This document shows positions 8,091-16,135 of a stretch of 64,000 nt of DNA, piece after piece. Positions within the stretch are counted from its first letter, which is position 1. Each line of letters opens with the position of its first letter. The notes under the pieces are model-generated. The model was not told where the DNA came from. It made no database searches and saw only the letters and a list, made by a program, of their open reading frames with translations. The position numbers and the translations under genes were made by a program. The DNA is taken from positions 1 through 64,000 of the forward strand of contig NZ_FCOX02000025.1 in NCBI RefSeq assembly GCF_900044055.2. The letters run 5' to 3'. This DNA comes from Caballeronia calidae. GTDB lineage: Bacteria > Pseudomonadota > Gammaproteobacteria > Burkholderiales > Burkholderiaceae.

Positions 8091-9275
8091 TCAGCCCGCG
8101 AGTATCAGGCTGACATTGCTGCCGCCGAACGCAAAGGAATTGCTCATCACGTAGCGCGTTCCCGCTTCGCGCGACAGGCGGCGCTCCGTTTCGACCAGAT
8201 CGAGCGCGGGCAAGGCGGTATCGGTTGCGCCGTCCCATCGATGCAGCGGCAAGGGCATGTCGTCGCGCGCGAGCGTGAGCCAGGCGAAGCCGAGTTCCGT
8301 CGCGCCCGCCGCGCCGAGCAGATGCCCCGTGAACGGCTTGCTGCCGCTCGCGGGCACGCCATTCGCAAACACGCGCGCCATCATGTGCGCTTCCATTTCG
8401 TCGTTCTTGCGCGTGGCGGTTGCGTGCAGATTCACGTAGCCGATGTCGTCGGCCGTCACGCCCGCATCCGCGAGCGCCGCGCGCAACGCCAGTTCGCCGC
8501 CGACGCCGTGCGGATCGGGTGCCGACACATGATGCGCGTCGCTCGATTCGCCCGCGCCGGCGAACCGCACGGCGCCTTCGTCGCGCGTCATCAGGAACAC
8601 GGCCGCGCCTTCGCCGACGTTGATGCCGTTGCGATTGCGGCTCATCGGATTGGTGCGCGTGAGGCTCGTCGAGTCGAGCGACGCGAAACCCTGCACGGTC
8701 AGCTCGCACAGCGTATCGACGCCGCCGACGATCATCGCGTCGCACAGGTTCAGTTGCAGAAGACGCCGCGCCGCCGCGAATGCCTTTGCGCTCGACGTGC
8801 ACGCCGTCGAGATCGTGAACGCCGGGCCTTGCACATTCAGCGCCGCCGCCGCAAAGGGCGCCGCGGTGCCGATCTCCATCTGCCGATAGTCGAAGCGCTC
8901 CGGCAGGCCGCCGGTTTCGGTCCGATGCGCGAACGCCTGTTCCGCCGCGCCCACGCCCGACGTGCTGGTGCCGAGCACGATGCCGATGCGCGCCGGCCCG
9001 TAGCGCTCGCGGGCCGCTTCGATGGCGGGACGAATCTGCGCGAGCGCGGCGAGCAGCATGCGGTTGTTGCGGCAATCGAAGCGCGCGAGCGCGGGCGACG
9101 GCGCGATATCGAGCGGCGCGATCACGCGGCCGACGAACGCGTCGCCGCTTTTCAGGCGCATCGGTCCCATGCCCGGCGATTCCGACGCGGCAAGCGCCGA
9201 AGCAATCGAATCGGTGTCGGCGCCGAGCGCGTTGATCATGCCGAGCGCATGCAGATAAACCGGTGGCAACGTCAT
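8091..9275 (-). CDS. Beta-ketoacyl-ACP synthase (APE elongating ketosynthase, ApeO position)
   Basis: 394 residues with an intact triad: Cys159 (STACTSSA), His284 (NLHATATRKND) and Lys313/His318 (GSKPFTGHLLGAAG). The sequence departs more from FabF than the other two full-length ketosynthases do, for example Ala in place of Gly after the first His. In Xenorhabdus and E. coli APE clusters the ketosynthase between exporter and dehydratase is ApeO, which pairs with a short chain-length-factor-like protein (ApeC); the matching short protein here is encoded at 19770-20465, the first gene of the operon. ATG 9275 overlaps the exporter stop as ATGA. Confidence 0.9.
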   Translation of the reverse strand: MTLPPVYLHALGMINALGADTDSIASALAASESPGMGPMRLKSGDAFVGRVIAPLDIAPSPALARFDCRNNRMLLAALAQIRPAIEAARERYGPARIGIVLGTSTSGVGAAEQAFAHRTETGGLPERFDYRQMEIGTAAPFAAAALNVQGPAFTISTACTSSAKAFAAARRLLQLNLCDAMIVGGVDTLCELTVQGFASLDSTSLTRTNPMSRNRNGINVGEGAAVFLMTRDEGAVRFAGAGESSDAHHVSAPDPHGVGGELALRAALADAGVTADDIGYVNLHATATRKNDEMEAHMMARVFANGVPASGSKPFTGHLLGAAGATELGFAWLTLARDDMPLPLHRWDGATDTALPALDLVETERRLSREAGTRYVMSNSFAFGGSNVSLILAG

Positions 9276-11689
9276 GCGTTTCTTCTCCCTTCAGCCGGCA
9301 TGCCCATCGGCGCGAGCAGCACCGATACGAGGATGCCGAGCGCAAGCGTCGCGCCGAAGCTCTTCAGCGCGGGCATCGCGCTCATGCCGAGCATGCCGAA
9401 CGACAGCAGCGTGGTCGCCGCCGACAGCAGCACGCCCGTCCATACCGCGCCGAGATCGGCGTTCTCGCGCAGACATCCTTCGCGCAGGAACACCGCGTAG
9501 TTCGCGCCGACGCCGAGCACCAGCATCAGCGCGAGGCAGTTGAACAGATTGAGCGGCACGCGCGCATAGCCGAACGCCGCCAGCGTCACGCCGACGGCAA
9601 GCAGCACGGGCAGCGTCGTCGCGATGCCGCCGCGCAACCGGTAGCGCGCGATCAGCAGCACGAGCACGAGCAGCAGCGCGCCGCCGAGCCACATGCCGCT
9701 ATCGACGCGATACGCGCCGAACAGCTTCGATACGCTCGCCGCCTTGTCGACGAACGCGACGCCTTCGACGGCGCGCGCCGCCGCGACGAGCGCGGGCAGG
9801 TTGTGCGGCGTCACGCGCCGCGGCATGACGATGGCCGCGTAGCCGCGCCGGCCGTCCGCATCGAATGCGCCGAGCCACAGATGCGCGTACGGCTTCGACC
9901 AGCGCGCCGCGAGCCAGCGCTCGACGGTCAACGGCTGCGCGTCCGTCTGCGTGAACGACGCGATCCACGCGTCGGCGATTTCGTCGCGGAAGCCGGCTTG
10001 CAGCAGCGTCGCGCGCAATGCGGCGGGATCGGCGAACACGTGTTGCGCGAGTGCCGCGCGCGCTTCGGCCTGGCGTCGCGCCGACGGCACGAATTGCGTG
10101 ACCGAGCGCCAGCCGTCGACGGAATCATCGCCGGTGAGTGCGTCGAGTTTTGCGCCGAGCGCTTCCGCGCGCTCCAGCACCGCTTCTTCCGACGCCCCCT
10201 GCACCACGAAAAACTGCGCAGTGTTGTCGACGCCGACCGCTTCACGCACCTGATTTTCCTGCGCGACCAGCGCCGGATCGCGCTGGATCAGCAGATGGAT
10301 GTCGTCGTCGCTCGTGAGCAGCAGCCAGCCCGGCGCCGAAATCGCGACGAGCACGATGGCGACGCGCCACGAACGCCGCGCGCCGATCGCCGCCTGCCAG
10401 CGCGCGAGCAGCACGGCCGCGCGCGCGAAGAGACGCCGCTGCGTGGCTTTCGGCCCCTTCGCGAGCATCGCGGGAAGCAGCCACATCACGGATGCGAACG
10501 CGACGCCGATGCCCGTCATCGCGAAGCATGCGATCTGCTTGAGCGCGGGAAACGGCGCCCACGCGAGGATCGCGTAACCGAGCAGACTGGTGGCGAGCGC
10601 CACGGCCAGCGCGGGCCGCACCGAGCGCGCGCCGCTCGCCGCATCCCAGTCGCGCGGCGCGCCGAGATAGACGACGAAATACTGAATCGAATAATCGACG
10701 GCCTCGCCGATCAGACTCGCGCCGAACACGAGCGTCAGCAGGTGCAGCTTGCCGAACACGCACATCGTGAGCGCGAGCGCGCAGACGATGCCGAGCGCCG
10801 TCGACAGAAAACCGAGCAGCAGCAGGCGCGGCGAGCGGAACACCCAGAGCATCAGGAGCGCGATGCCGCACGCGGAGGCGATGCCGATCAGATGCACTTC
10901 GCGCTCCGACGCGCTGCGCGCCGACTCCGCGTAGAACACGGCGCCCGCGCGCGCGACGGCCGCATCGGGCCACGCGGCGCGCAACGATGCTTCGGCGCGC
11001 GCCGTCGACGACAACACCGCGCGCTGCGTGCGCGATTCATACGCCGAGCCGTGCAGCGTCGTGACGACGAGCACGCTCGTGGTGTCGCCGCGATGCGCGA
11101 CAAGCAGGTTGTCTTCGAGCTCCAGATTCGATGTCGCGAGCGGCAGCTCCGCCAGCCAGTGTTCGAGCCAGCCGAACGGATCGTCCGCGAGCTGCGTGGC
11201 GAGCGGGCCGTGCACCGGGTTGTAGATACGCCGCATCAGAACGTTGCGCAGCGCGGCCGCGCCGCTCGATGCATTCGCGAGCGAATCGCGGTCGTCGCGC
11301 GTCAGCAGGCCGAAGCGATACGGCGTGTACAGCGCGCCGATCCGCCCGATGTCGAACGGCGGCAGCTCCGCCGTCACGGACGCGAACGCGCCGCTCTCTT
11401 GCAGCGCCGCGCCGAACTGCTTCGCGGCCGCTTTGGCATGATCCGCGTCGCGGCTCGACACGAGGAACACCGTGCGGTCGCCGAGCGCGTTCGCCAGTTG
11501 CTCGACGGCCTTTTCGGCGACGGGGTCCGCTTCCGTCGCGGGGAGCAGCGCGAGCACGTTCGTCTCCAGCGGCGACGGCCCGCTGAAGCGATGGACGCAA
11601 TACAGCGCGGCGACGAGCGCGAGCACGAGCCATGCGGCGCGCACGCGCCACAGCGCCGTCATCGTGCGTTGGATTTGCCAGGGCGTCAT
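9272..11689 (-). CDS. MMPL/RND-family exporter (APE cluster)
   Basis: 805 residues with the duplicated RND/MMPL layout: one N-terminal membrane helix, a periplasmic loop of about 200 residues, a block of five or six helices (around residues 240-400), a second helix (about 420), a second large loop, and a closing block of helices. This class moves hydrophobic lipids or pigments from the inner membrane and is a standard member of APE and xanthomonadin clusters, acting with a LolA-like periplasmic carrier, which is the gene just upstream. The chosen ATG (11689) overlaps the LolA stop as ATGA; longer open frames upstream run through the LolA gene and are not used. Confidence 0.9.
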   Translation of the reverse strand: MTPWQIQRTMTALWRVRAAWLVLALVAALYCVHRFSGPSPLETNVLALLPATEADPVAEKAVEQLANALGDRTVFLVSSRDADHAKAAAKQFGAALQESGAFASVTAELPPFDIGRIGALYTPYRFGLLTRDDRDSLANASSGAAALRNVLMRRIYNPVHGPLATQLADDPFGWLEHWLAELPLATSNLELEDNLLVAHRGDTTSVLVVTTLHGSAYESRTQRAVLSSTARAEASLRAAWPDAAVARAGAVFYAESARSASEREVHLIGIASACGIALLMLWVFRSPRLLLLGFLSTALGIVCALALTMCVFGKLHLLTLVFGASLIGEAVDYSIQYFVVYLGAPRDWDAASGARSVRPALAVALATSLLGYAILAWAPFPALKQIACFAMTGIGVAFASVMWLLPAMLAKGPKATQRRLFARAAVLLARWQAAIGARRSWRVAIVLVAISAPGWLLLTSDDDIHLLIQRDPALVAQENQVREAVGVDNTAQFFVVQGASEEAVLERAEALGAKLDALTGDDSVDGWRSVTQFVPSARRQAEARAALAQHVFADPAALRATLLQAGFRDEIADAWIASFTQTDAQPLTVERWLAARWSKPYAHLWLGAFDADGRRGYAAIVMPRRVTPHNLPALVAAARAVEGVAFVDKAASVSKLFGAYRVDSGMWLGGALLLVLVLLIARYRLRGGIATTLPVLLAVGVTLAAFGYARVPLNLFNCLALMLVLGVGANYAVFLREGCLRENADLGAVWTGVLLSAATTLLSFGMLGMSAMPALKSFGATLALGILVSVLLAPMGMPAEGRRNA

Positions 11690-12381
11690 GGCGCGCCCAG
11701 CAAGGTGCGCTCGGCGGACGGCAGATCGTCGAGCGCTTCGCTCTTCGTGAACTCGATTCGGGTGACGTCGCCGTTCGCGAGATCGATGCGCAGGCTGCGC
11801 AGGAACGCGCCGCCCTTCATGTGCAGACCCTTGATCGCCTGCGCCAGTTGCGGCTGGTTCGGCGTCAGGCCGAGCGACCACTCCGACGCGGTGCCGTGCA
11901 CGTCGACATCGAACTGCGAATACAGCGCGGACAGATCGCCGCCGAGCATCGCGCGCATCATCTTCGATACCTGCGCGACGCCGCGCACGCCCGGCGCGCC
12001 CTGTGCGCCCTTCGTGCCGATGCGCTTGCCGTTCGCATCGAGCTGGGTGACGCCCGCGTCGGTGATGACATACGCCGCCTCGTAAGGCGTATCCACGCGC
12101 CAGATCGCGCCGCGCTCGCGATAGAACACGAGCGAACCCGTGCTGAGGAGCGGCTGCTTCATCGCGGAGAGCGTCTGCGTCTGCGTGAACTGCGCGCGCA
12201 CGCCCTTCATCTGCGCGAGCCGCGATGTGACTTGCGCGACGAGCGCCGCGTTGCCGTTCGCCCCCGGCGCAGGCGTGGCCGCGCGCGCATGCGGCGCAAG
12301 CAGGATGAGACCCGCGTTCGCCGCGAGCAGCAGCGCGATGAGCGCCTTTTGCGCGCCGCGGGAATTCGTCAACGCGCCCAT
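11686..12381 (-). CDS. LolA-like outer-membrane lipoprotein carrier protein (APE cluster)
   Basis: 231 residues. Signal peptide: basic start, hydrophobic run ALIALLLAANAGLILLA, cleavage after PHARA. The mature part has LolA features: a Phe-x-Gln segment (VRAQFTQTQTL), the hydrophobic strand block LVFYRERGAIWRVDTPY, and a C-terminal beta-strand region ending in SAERTLLGAP. It probably takes the amphipathic aryl-polyene lipid from the MMPL exporter across the periplasm to the outer membrane. ATG 12381 overlaps the thioesterase gene by 13 bp, which suits translational coupling and places the signal peptide correctly. Confidence 0.88.
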   Translation of the reverse strand: MGALTNSRGAQKALIALLLAANAGLILLAPHARAATPAPGANGNAALVAQVTSRLAQMKGVRAQFTQTQTLSAMKQPLLSTGSLVFYRERGAIWRVDTPYEAAYVITDAGVTQLDANGKRIGTKGAQGAPGVRGVAQVSKMMRAMLGGDLSALYSQFDVDVHGTASEWSLGLTPNQPQLAQAIKGLHMKGGAFLRSLRIDLANGDVTRIEFTKSEALDDLPSAERTLLGAP

Positions 12382-12806
12382 ACGCGCTCCAGTTTTTCGA
12401 ACACGACGGGCGGCGATACGAACTGGAGCGCCTGCGTAGCGGCTTCGACGGCGACCTGAATCGTGTAGCCCTTGGTCAGCCGCTCGCCGCTCGCACAATC
12501 GACCAGTTCATAGCCGATCTTCAGGCGGTTCTCATATTCGAGCAGTTCCGTGCGCACCTCGATGCGTTGGCCGTAAATGGCGGGGCGCACGTATTTCAGA
12601 TGCGCCTCGACGACCGGCCACACATAACCCGACGCCTGCATCTCGCGATAGTCGTAGTCGAATGCGCGCTGCAGCGCCGCTCGCCCTGCTTCGAAATACT
12701 TCAGATAGTGGCCGTGCCAGCACACGTTCATCGCATCGACATCGTGAAACGGCACTTCGACGATCGCGCTCGCCTTGAGCGTGCGCTTCTCCATGACGTC
12801 AGCCAT
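12369..12806 (-). CDS. Acyl-CoA/ACP thioesterase, 4HBT hotdog family (APE cluster, ApeK position)
   Basis: 145 residues, YbgC/4-hydroxybenzoyl-CoA-thioesterase type. The N-terminal catalytic block FHDVDAMNVCWHGHYLKYFE holds the conserved Asp and the His-x-x-Tyr pattern. It may release or proofread ACP-bound polyene or starter intermediates. The ATG at 12806 follows a strong GGAGG with 9-nt spacing; a Met codon directly after the GGAGG (12815) is too close to it to be used. It overlaps the ammonia lyase stop (12799) by 8 bp. Confidence 0.88.
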   Translation of the reverse strand: MADVMEKRTLKASAIVEVPFHDVDAMNVCWHGHYLKYFEAGRAALQRAFDYDYREMQASGYVWPVVEAHLKYVRPAIYGQRIEVRTELLEYENRLKIGYELVDCASGERLTKGYTIQVAVEAATQALQFVSPPVVFEKLERVWAR

Positions 12807-14391
12807 GACGCGCATCCTCCGCGTCCGCCTCGACCAGCGCGCAGCCCGCGATGCGCTGCGTCAATGCGCGCAGCTCGCTTTCCAGCGCGCGGTCCTCGCC
12901 GACGAACGGCGAGATCGACGCGACCGTATCCGCGAACGCGCGCAATGCAGCGGGCACGGGTGTCGACGGATCGAGACGCAGGCGCAGATTCAGCGCCTGC
13001 ACGGTGGCGAGCGTATGCGCCGCCGCCACCTGCTCCGTCAGTTCGAGCACGCGCAGGCAATCGCGCGCGGCGATCGTGCCCATGCTGACCTTGTCCTGAT
13101 TGTGGGCTTCGGTCGAGCGCGAAAACACGCTCGCGGGCATCGTGTGCTTCAACGCCTCGGCCGTCCATGCCGACGCCGAAATCTGCACGGCCTTGAAGCC
13201 GTGATTGATCGGCGCGCGCGCCCGGTCCGCGCCCGTCAGATTGCGCGGCAGGCCGTTGCTGAACTTGTCGTCGACGATCAGCGCGAGCTGGCGGTCCATC
13301 AAATCCGCGAGATTGGCGACAGCGGTCTTCAGCGCGTCCATCGCGAACGCGATATGGCCGCCGTAGAAGTTGCCGCCGTGCAGCACGCGCTCGGCATCCG
13401 GGTCGATCAACGGATTGTCGTTCGCGCTGTTGAGTTCGTTCTCGATGTCGCGGCGCATCCATGACAGCGCATCCGCCGCCACGCCGATCACATGCGGCGC
13501 GCAGCGGATCGAATAGCGGTCCTGCAGACGATGGCCCGGCGTGTCGTCGCGGCCCGCGAGATCGGCGCGGATCCAGGCGGCGGCTTCGGCCTGGCCCGCG
13601 TGCGGCTTCACCGCGAAGATCGTCGCGTCGAAGTGCGCGGCGCGGCCGTCGAGCGCGACCGTCGAAAGCGCCGTGAGCGTCGCGGCGAGCCGCGTCAGAT
13701 GACGGGCGCGCGCGAACGCGAGACAGGCGAGACCGGTCATCACCGCCGTGCCGTTCATCAGCGCGAGTCCTTCCTTCGGCGCGAGCGTCAGCGGCGTCAC
13801 GCCGAGCGCGGTCCATACGCTCGCGGCGCTCTTCAAGGCGCCGCCGAACATCACGTCGCGCTCGCCGACCAGCGCCGCCGCCACATACGACAACGGCGTC
13901 AGATCGCCGCTCGCGCCGACCGAGCCTTCCGATGGAATGCGCGGCAAGACCCGATGGTTGATCAGGTCCGCGAGCCGTTCGAGCAGCACGAGACGCACGC
14001 CGGAAAAACCGTACGCCAGCGAGTTCAGCCGCGCGGCGATGACGGCGAGCGTCTGCGCGTCGTCGAGATAGGCGCCCATGCCGCAGCCGTGATAGCGCGT
14101 GAGTTGCAGCGGCAAGGCTTCGACGAGCTCCATCGGCACATCGACGACGCAGGCGTCGCCGTAGCCGGTATTCACGCCGTACACGGTCTTGCCCGCCGCG
14201 AGATGACGCCGCAGGAAGTCGGCGCCGCGCTCGATGCGCGCGCGCCACTCGGGTTCGCCGTTCAGCGCGACCGGCGCGCGCCGCGTTGCGATCGAAACGA
14301 TGTCTTCGATCGTCACGCGCCGTCCGCCGAACGTCACCGTCCGCTGCGCGAAGCGTCGCGCGTGTGTGTCAATCAGATCATGCTCGGACAT
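12799..14391 (-). CDS. HAL/PAL/TAL-family aromatic amino acid ammonia-lyase (APE starter supply)
   Basis: 530 residues, the full length of the family. The self-forming MIO cofactor triplet is Ala160-Ser161-Gly162 (GSVGASGDLTPLSY). The catalytic Tyr lies in VYGVNTGYG (Tyr71). Other family blocks are NDNPLID, the Gln-Asp-rich RLQDRYSIRCAPHVIG and the AHNQDKVSMGT stretch. The selectivity pair is Tyr100-His101 (LTRYHGCGMG), neither the Ser-His of typical HAL nor the His-Leu or Phe-Leu of TAL and PAL. In this operon a lyase making 4-coumarate or cinnamate from Tyr or Phe would supply the aryl starter; that is inference. The start ATG is preceded by GAGG and overlaps the upstream gene by 14 bp. Confidence 0.92.
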   Translation of the reverse strand: MSEHDLIDTHARRFAQRTVTFGGRRVTIEDIVSIATRRAPVALNGEPEWRARIERGADFLRRHLAAGKTVYGVNTGYGDACVVDVPMELVEALPLQLTRYHGCGMGAYLDDAQTLAVIAARLNSLAYGFSGVRLVLLERLADLINHRVLPRIPSEGSVGASGDLTPLSYVAAALVGERDVMFGGALKSAASVWTALGVTPLTLAPKEGLALMNGTAVMTGLACLAFARARHLTRLAATLTALSTVALDGRAAHFDATIFAVKPHAGQAEAAAWIRADLAGRDDTPGHRLQDRYSIRCAPHVIGVAADALSWMRRDIENELNSANDNPLIDPDAERVLHGGNFYGGHIAFAMDALKTAVANLADLMDRQLALIVDDKFSNGLPRNLTGADRARAPINHGFKAVQISASAWTAEALKHTMPASVFSRSTEAHNQDKVSMGTIAARDCLRVLELTEQVAAAHTLATVQALNLRLRLDPSTPVPAALRAFADTVASISPFVGEDRALESELRALTQRIAGCALVEADAEDARHG

Positions 14392-16135
14392 CGGTGCCTC
14401 TGTGCGCGGTGCCATCCGTCGTCGTTTTGCCGGGGCGCGCCCAGAAATCGAAGAAGTTGAACCATTGATAGGGTGCCTTGCGGCAATAGTGTTCGAGACG
14501 CGACGCGTAACGCTGCGCCCACGCCGCGATGTGCTGCGCGCGTTCGCGGCGCGGCAGGTCGATGCGTTCCGCGAACGGCTCGAAATACAGCCGGTAACGC
14601 GCGCCGGGGCCGCGCTCTTTCAGACAGAAGAAGAGGAAAACGGGACAGCCGAGCGCATGCGCGAGCACATACGGGCCTTGCGCGAAGGGCGCGGTCGCGC
14701 CGAGGAAGCGCGCGTCCGTCGTGCGCCCCGACTCATGCGCGGGCACGCGGTCGCCGACGATCACGAGCAGCTCGCCCGCGTCGATGCGTTCCTTCATCAT
14801 CATCGAAGTTTCCGGGCCGAAGTCGCGCACCTGCACGAGGCGTTTCGCGAAATCGCCGTTCGCCGACGACAGGATGCTGTTGAAGCGCTTCGCGTGCTCC
14901 GTGTAGACGATGGCCGTCACCTTCGCATGGCCGTTGCGCACCGCGAGCGCGCGCGTCATTTCGAGGTTGCCGAGATGCGCGCCGATCACGAGCGCGCCGC
15001 GCCCGCTCTCGACCAGCGCTTCGAACGGCCCGGGTTCGTCGAACATGACTTCATCGGCGGCGATGCGGCCCGACCACGCCGCGAGCTTGTCCAGCCCCGA
15101 CTGCGCGAACGCGAGCATCTGCCGGTAAGCGGAGCGCCATCCGGGGCGCGGCGTGCGTTCGCCCGGCGCGGCGTGCTCCAGATGCGCGAAGTATCGATGC
15201 GAAGCCGCACGCGCCGCGCTTCCCGTCAGCAGGAAATAGCCGACGACCGGATGCAGCCACAGCCCCGTGAAACGCACGCCGAACAGACGGCAACTGAGCG
15301 CGAGCAGCCACATGCCGAGCCGGCTGCCGCGTTCGGCGACACGCCACCAGCCCGAGCCTGCACGCGTGGCGCCGGATGTGCGGCGCGGCATGGCCTTGTG
15401 CGCGAGCAGCATCGGCAGACGCAGCAGCATGCCGCACACGAGCCGCGTATGGCTCGCGCTGATGCGCACGTTGTCCCACAGCACGTCGAAGTGCGAGACG
15501 CCGTCCGCCGCGTAGACGACGCGCGTCGGAATGGCGCGGAACGCGAGACGCCGCCAGTAAAGACGCACGAGGATCTCGATATCGAAGTCCATGCGCGTGC
15601 CGAGCCGCGTGCTGTCGATCAGCGCGCAGGCCGCATCGAGCGGATACAGGCGAAAGCCGCACATCGAATCGCGGATGGTGAACGACAGCGTCTCGATCCA
15701 CACCCACGCATGCGTCACGTAGCGGCCGTAGAGACGCGACTTCGGCACGCTTTCGTCATAGACGGGGCGCCCGAGGATCACGGCGTGCGGCTCGGCGCGG
15801 GCGGCGGCGAGGAAGCGCGGCACGTCATCGGCGTCATGCTGGCCGTCCGCGTCGATCTGCAATGCATGCGTATAGCCCGCACGCCGCGCCGCGCGCAGTC
15901 CCTCCATCACGGCGGCGCCCTTGCCGCCGTTGACGGGCAGACGCCGCAGCATCATCCGGGCGCCGTAGTCGCAGGCGAGCTTCGCGAGGACGGCTTGCGT
16001 GGCTTCGTCGCTGCCATCGTCGACGACGATCATCGGCAGGCCGTGCACGCTCAAACGCGCGACGGTGCCGACGATCGCTTCCTTGTGGTTGTAGATCGGA
16101 ATGACGATGCACGTCCGCAGGTCCGCGCCGCTCAT
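14378..16135 (-). CDS. Glycosyltransferase family 2 fused to LpxL-type lysophospholipid acyltransferase (APE cluster, ApeJ position)
   Basis: 585 residues in two parts. Residues 1-240 are a GT-A fold family-2 glycosyltransferase: VIPIYNHKEAI, IVVDDGSDE, and the metal motif DADGQHDADD. A linker with hydrophobic segments follows. Residues about 290-560 are an LpxL/HtrB-like acyltransferase with the His-x4-Glu motif HLGNLE and the later block DRVPAHESGR. The same fusion is found in other APE clusters and probably builds the glycolipid or phospholipid anchor of the pigment at the inner membrane. ATG 16135 overlaps the upstream AMP-ligase stop as ATGA. Confidence 0.9.
   Translation of the reverse strand: MSGADLRTCIVIPIYNHKEAIVGTVARLSVHGLPMIVVDDGSDEATQAVLAKLACDYGARMMLRRLPVNGGKGAAVMEGLRAARRAGYTHALQIDADGQHDADDVPRFLAAARAEPHAVILGRPVYDESVPKSRLYGRYVTHAWVWIETLSFTIRDSMCGFRLYPLDAACALIDSTRLGTRMDFDIEILVRLYWRRLAFRAIPTRVVYAADGVSHFDVLWDNVRISASHTRLVCGMLLRLPMLLAHKAMPRRTSGATRAGSGWWRVAERGSRLGMWLLALSCRLFGVRFTGLWLHPVVGYFLLTGSAARAASHRYFAHLEHAAPGERTPRPGWRSAYRQMLAFAQSGLDKLAAWSGRIAADEVMFDEPGPFEALVESGRGALVIGAHLGNLEMTRALAVRNGHAKVTAIVYTEHAKRFNSILSSANGDFAKRLVQVRDFGPETSMMMKERIDAGELLVIVGDRVPAHESGRTTDARFLGATAPFAQGPYVLAHALGCPVFLFFCLKERGPGARYRLYFEPFAERIDLPRRERAQHIAAWAQRYASRLEHYCRKAPYQWFNFFDFWARPGKTTTDGTAHRGTDVRA

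Noticed and set aside
9263-12085. A 940-codon open frame on the plus strand opposite the exporter and LolA genes
   Set aside because: It is antisense to genes with clear families, is Arg/His-rich in the manner of GC-rich shadow frames, and has no recognisable domain.
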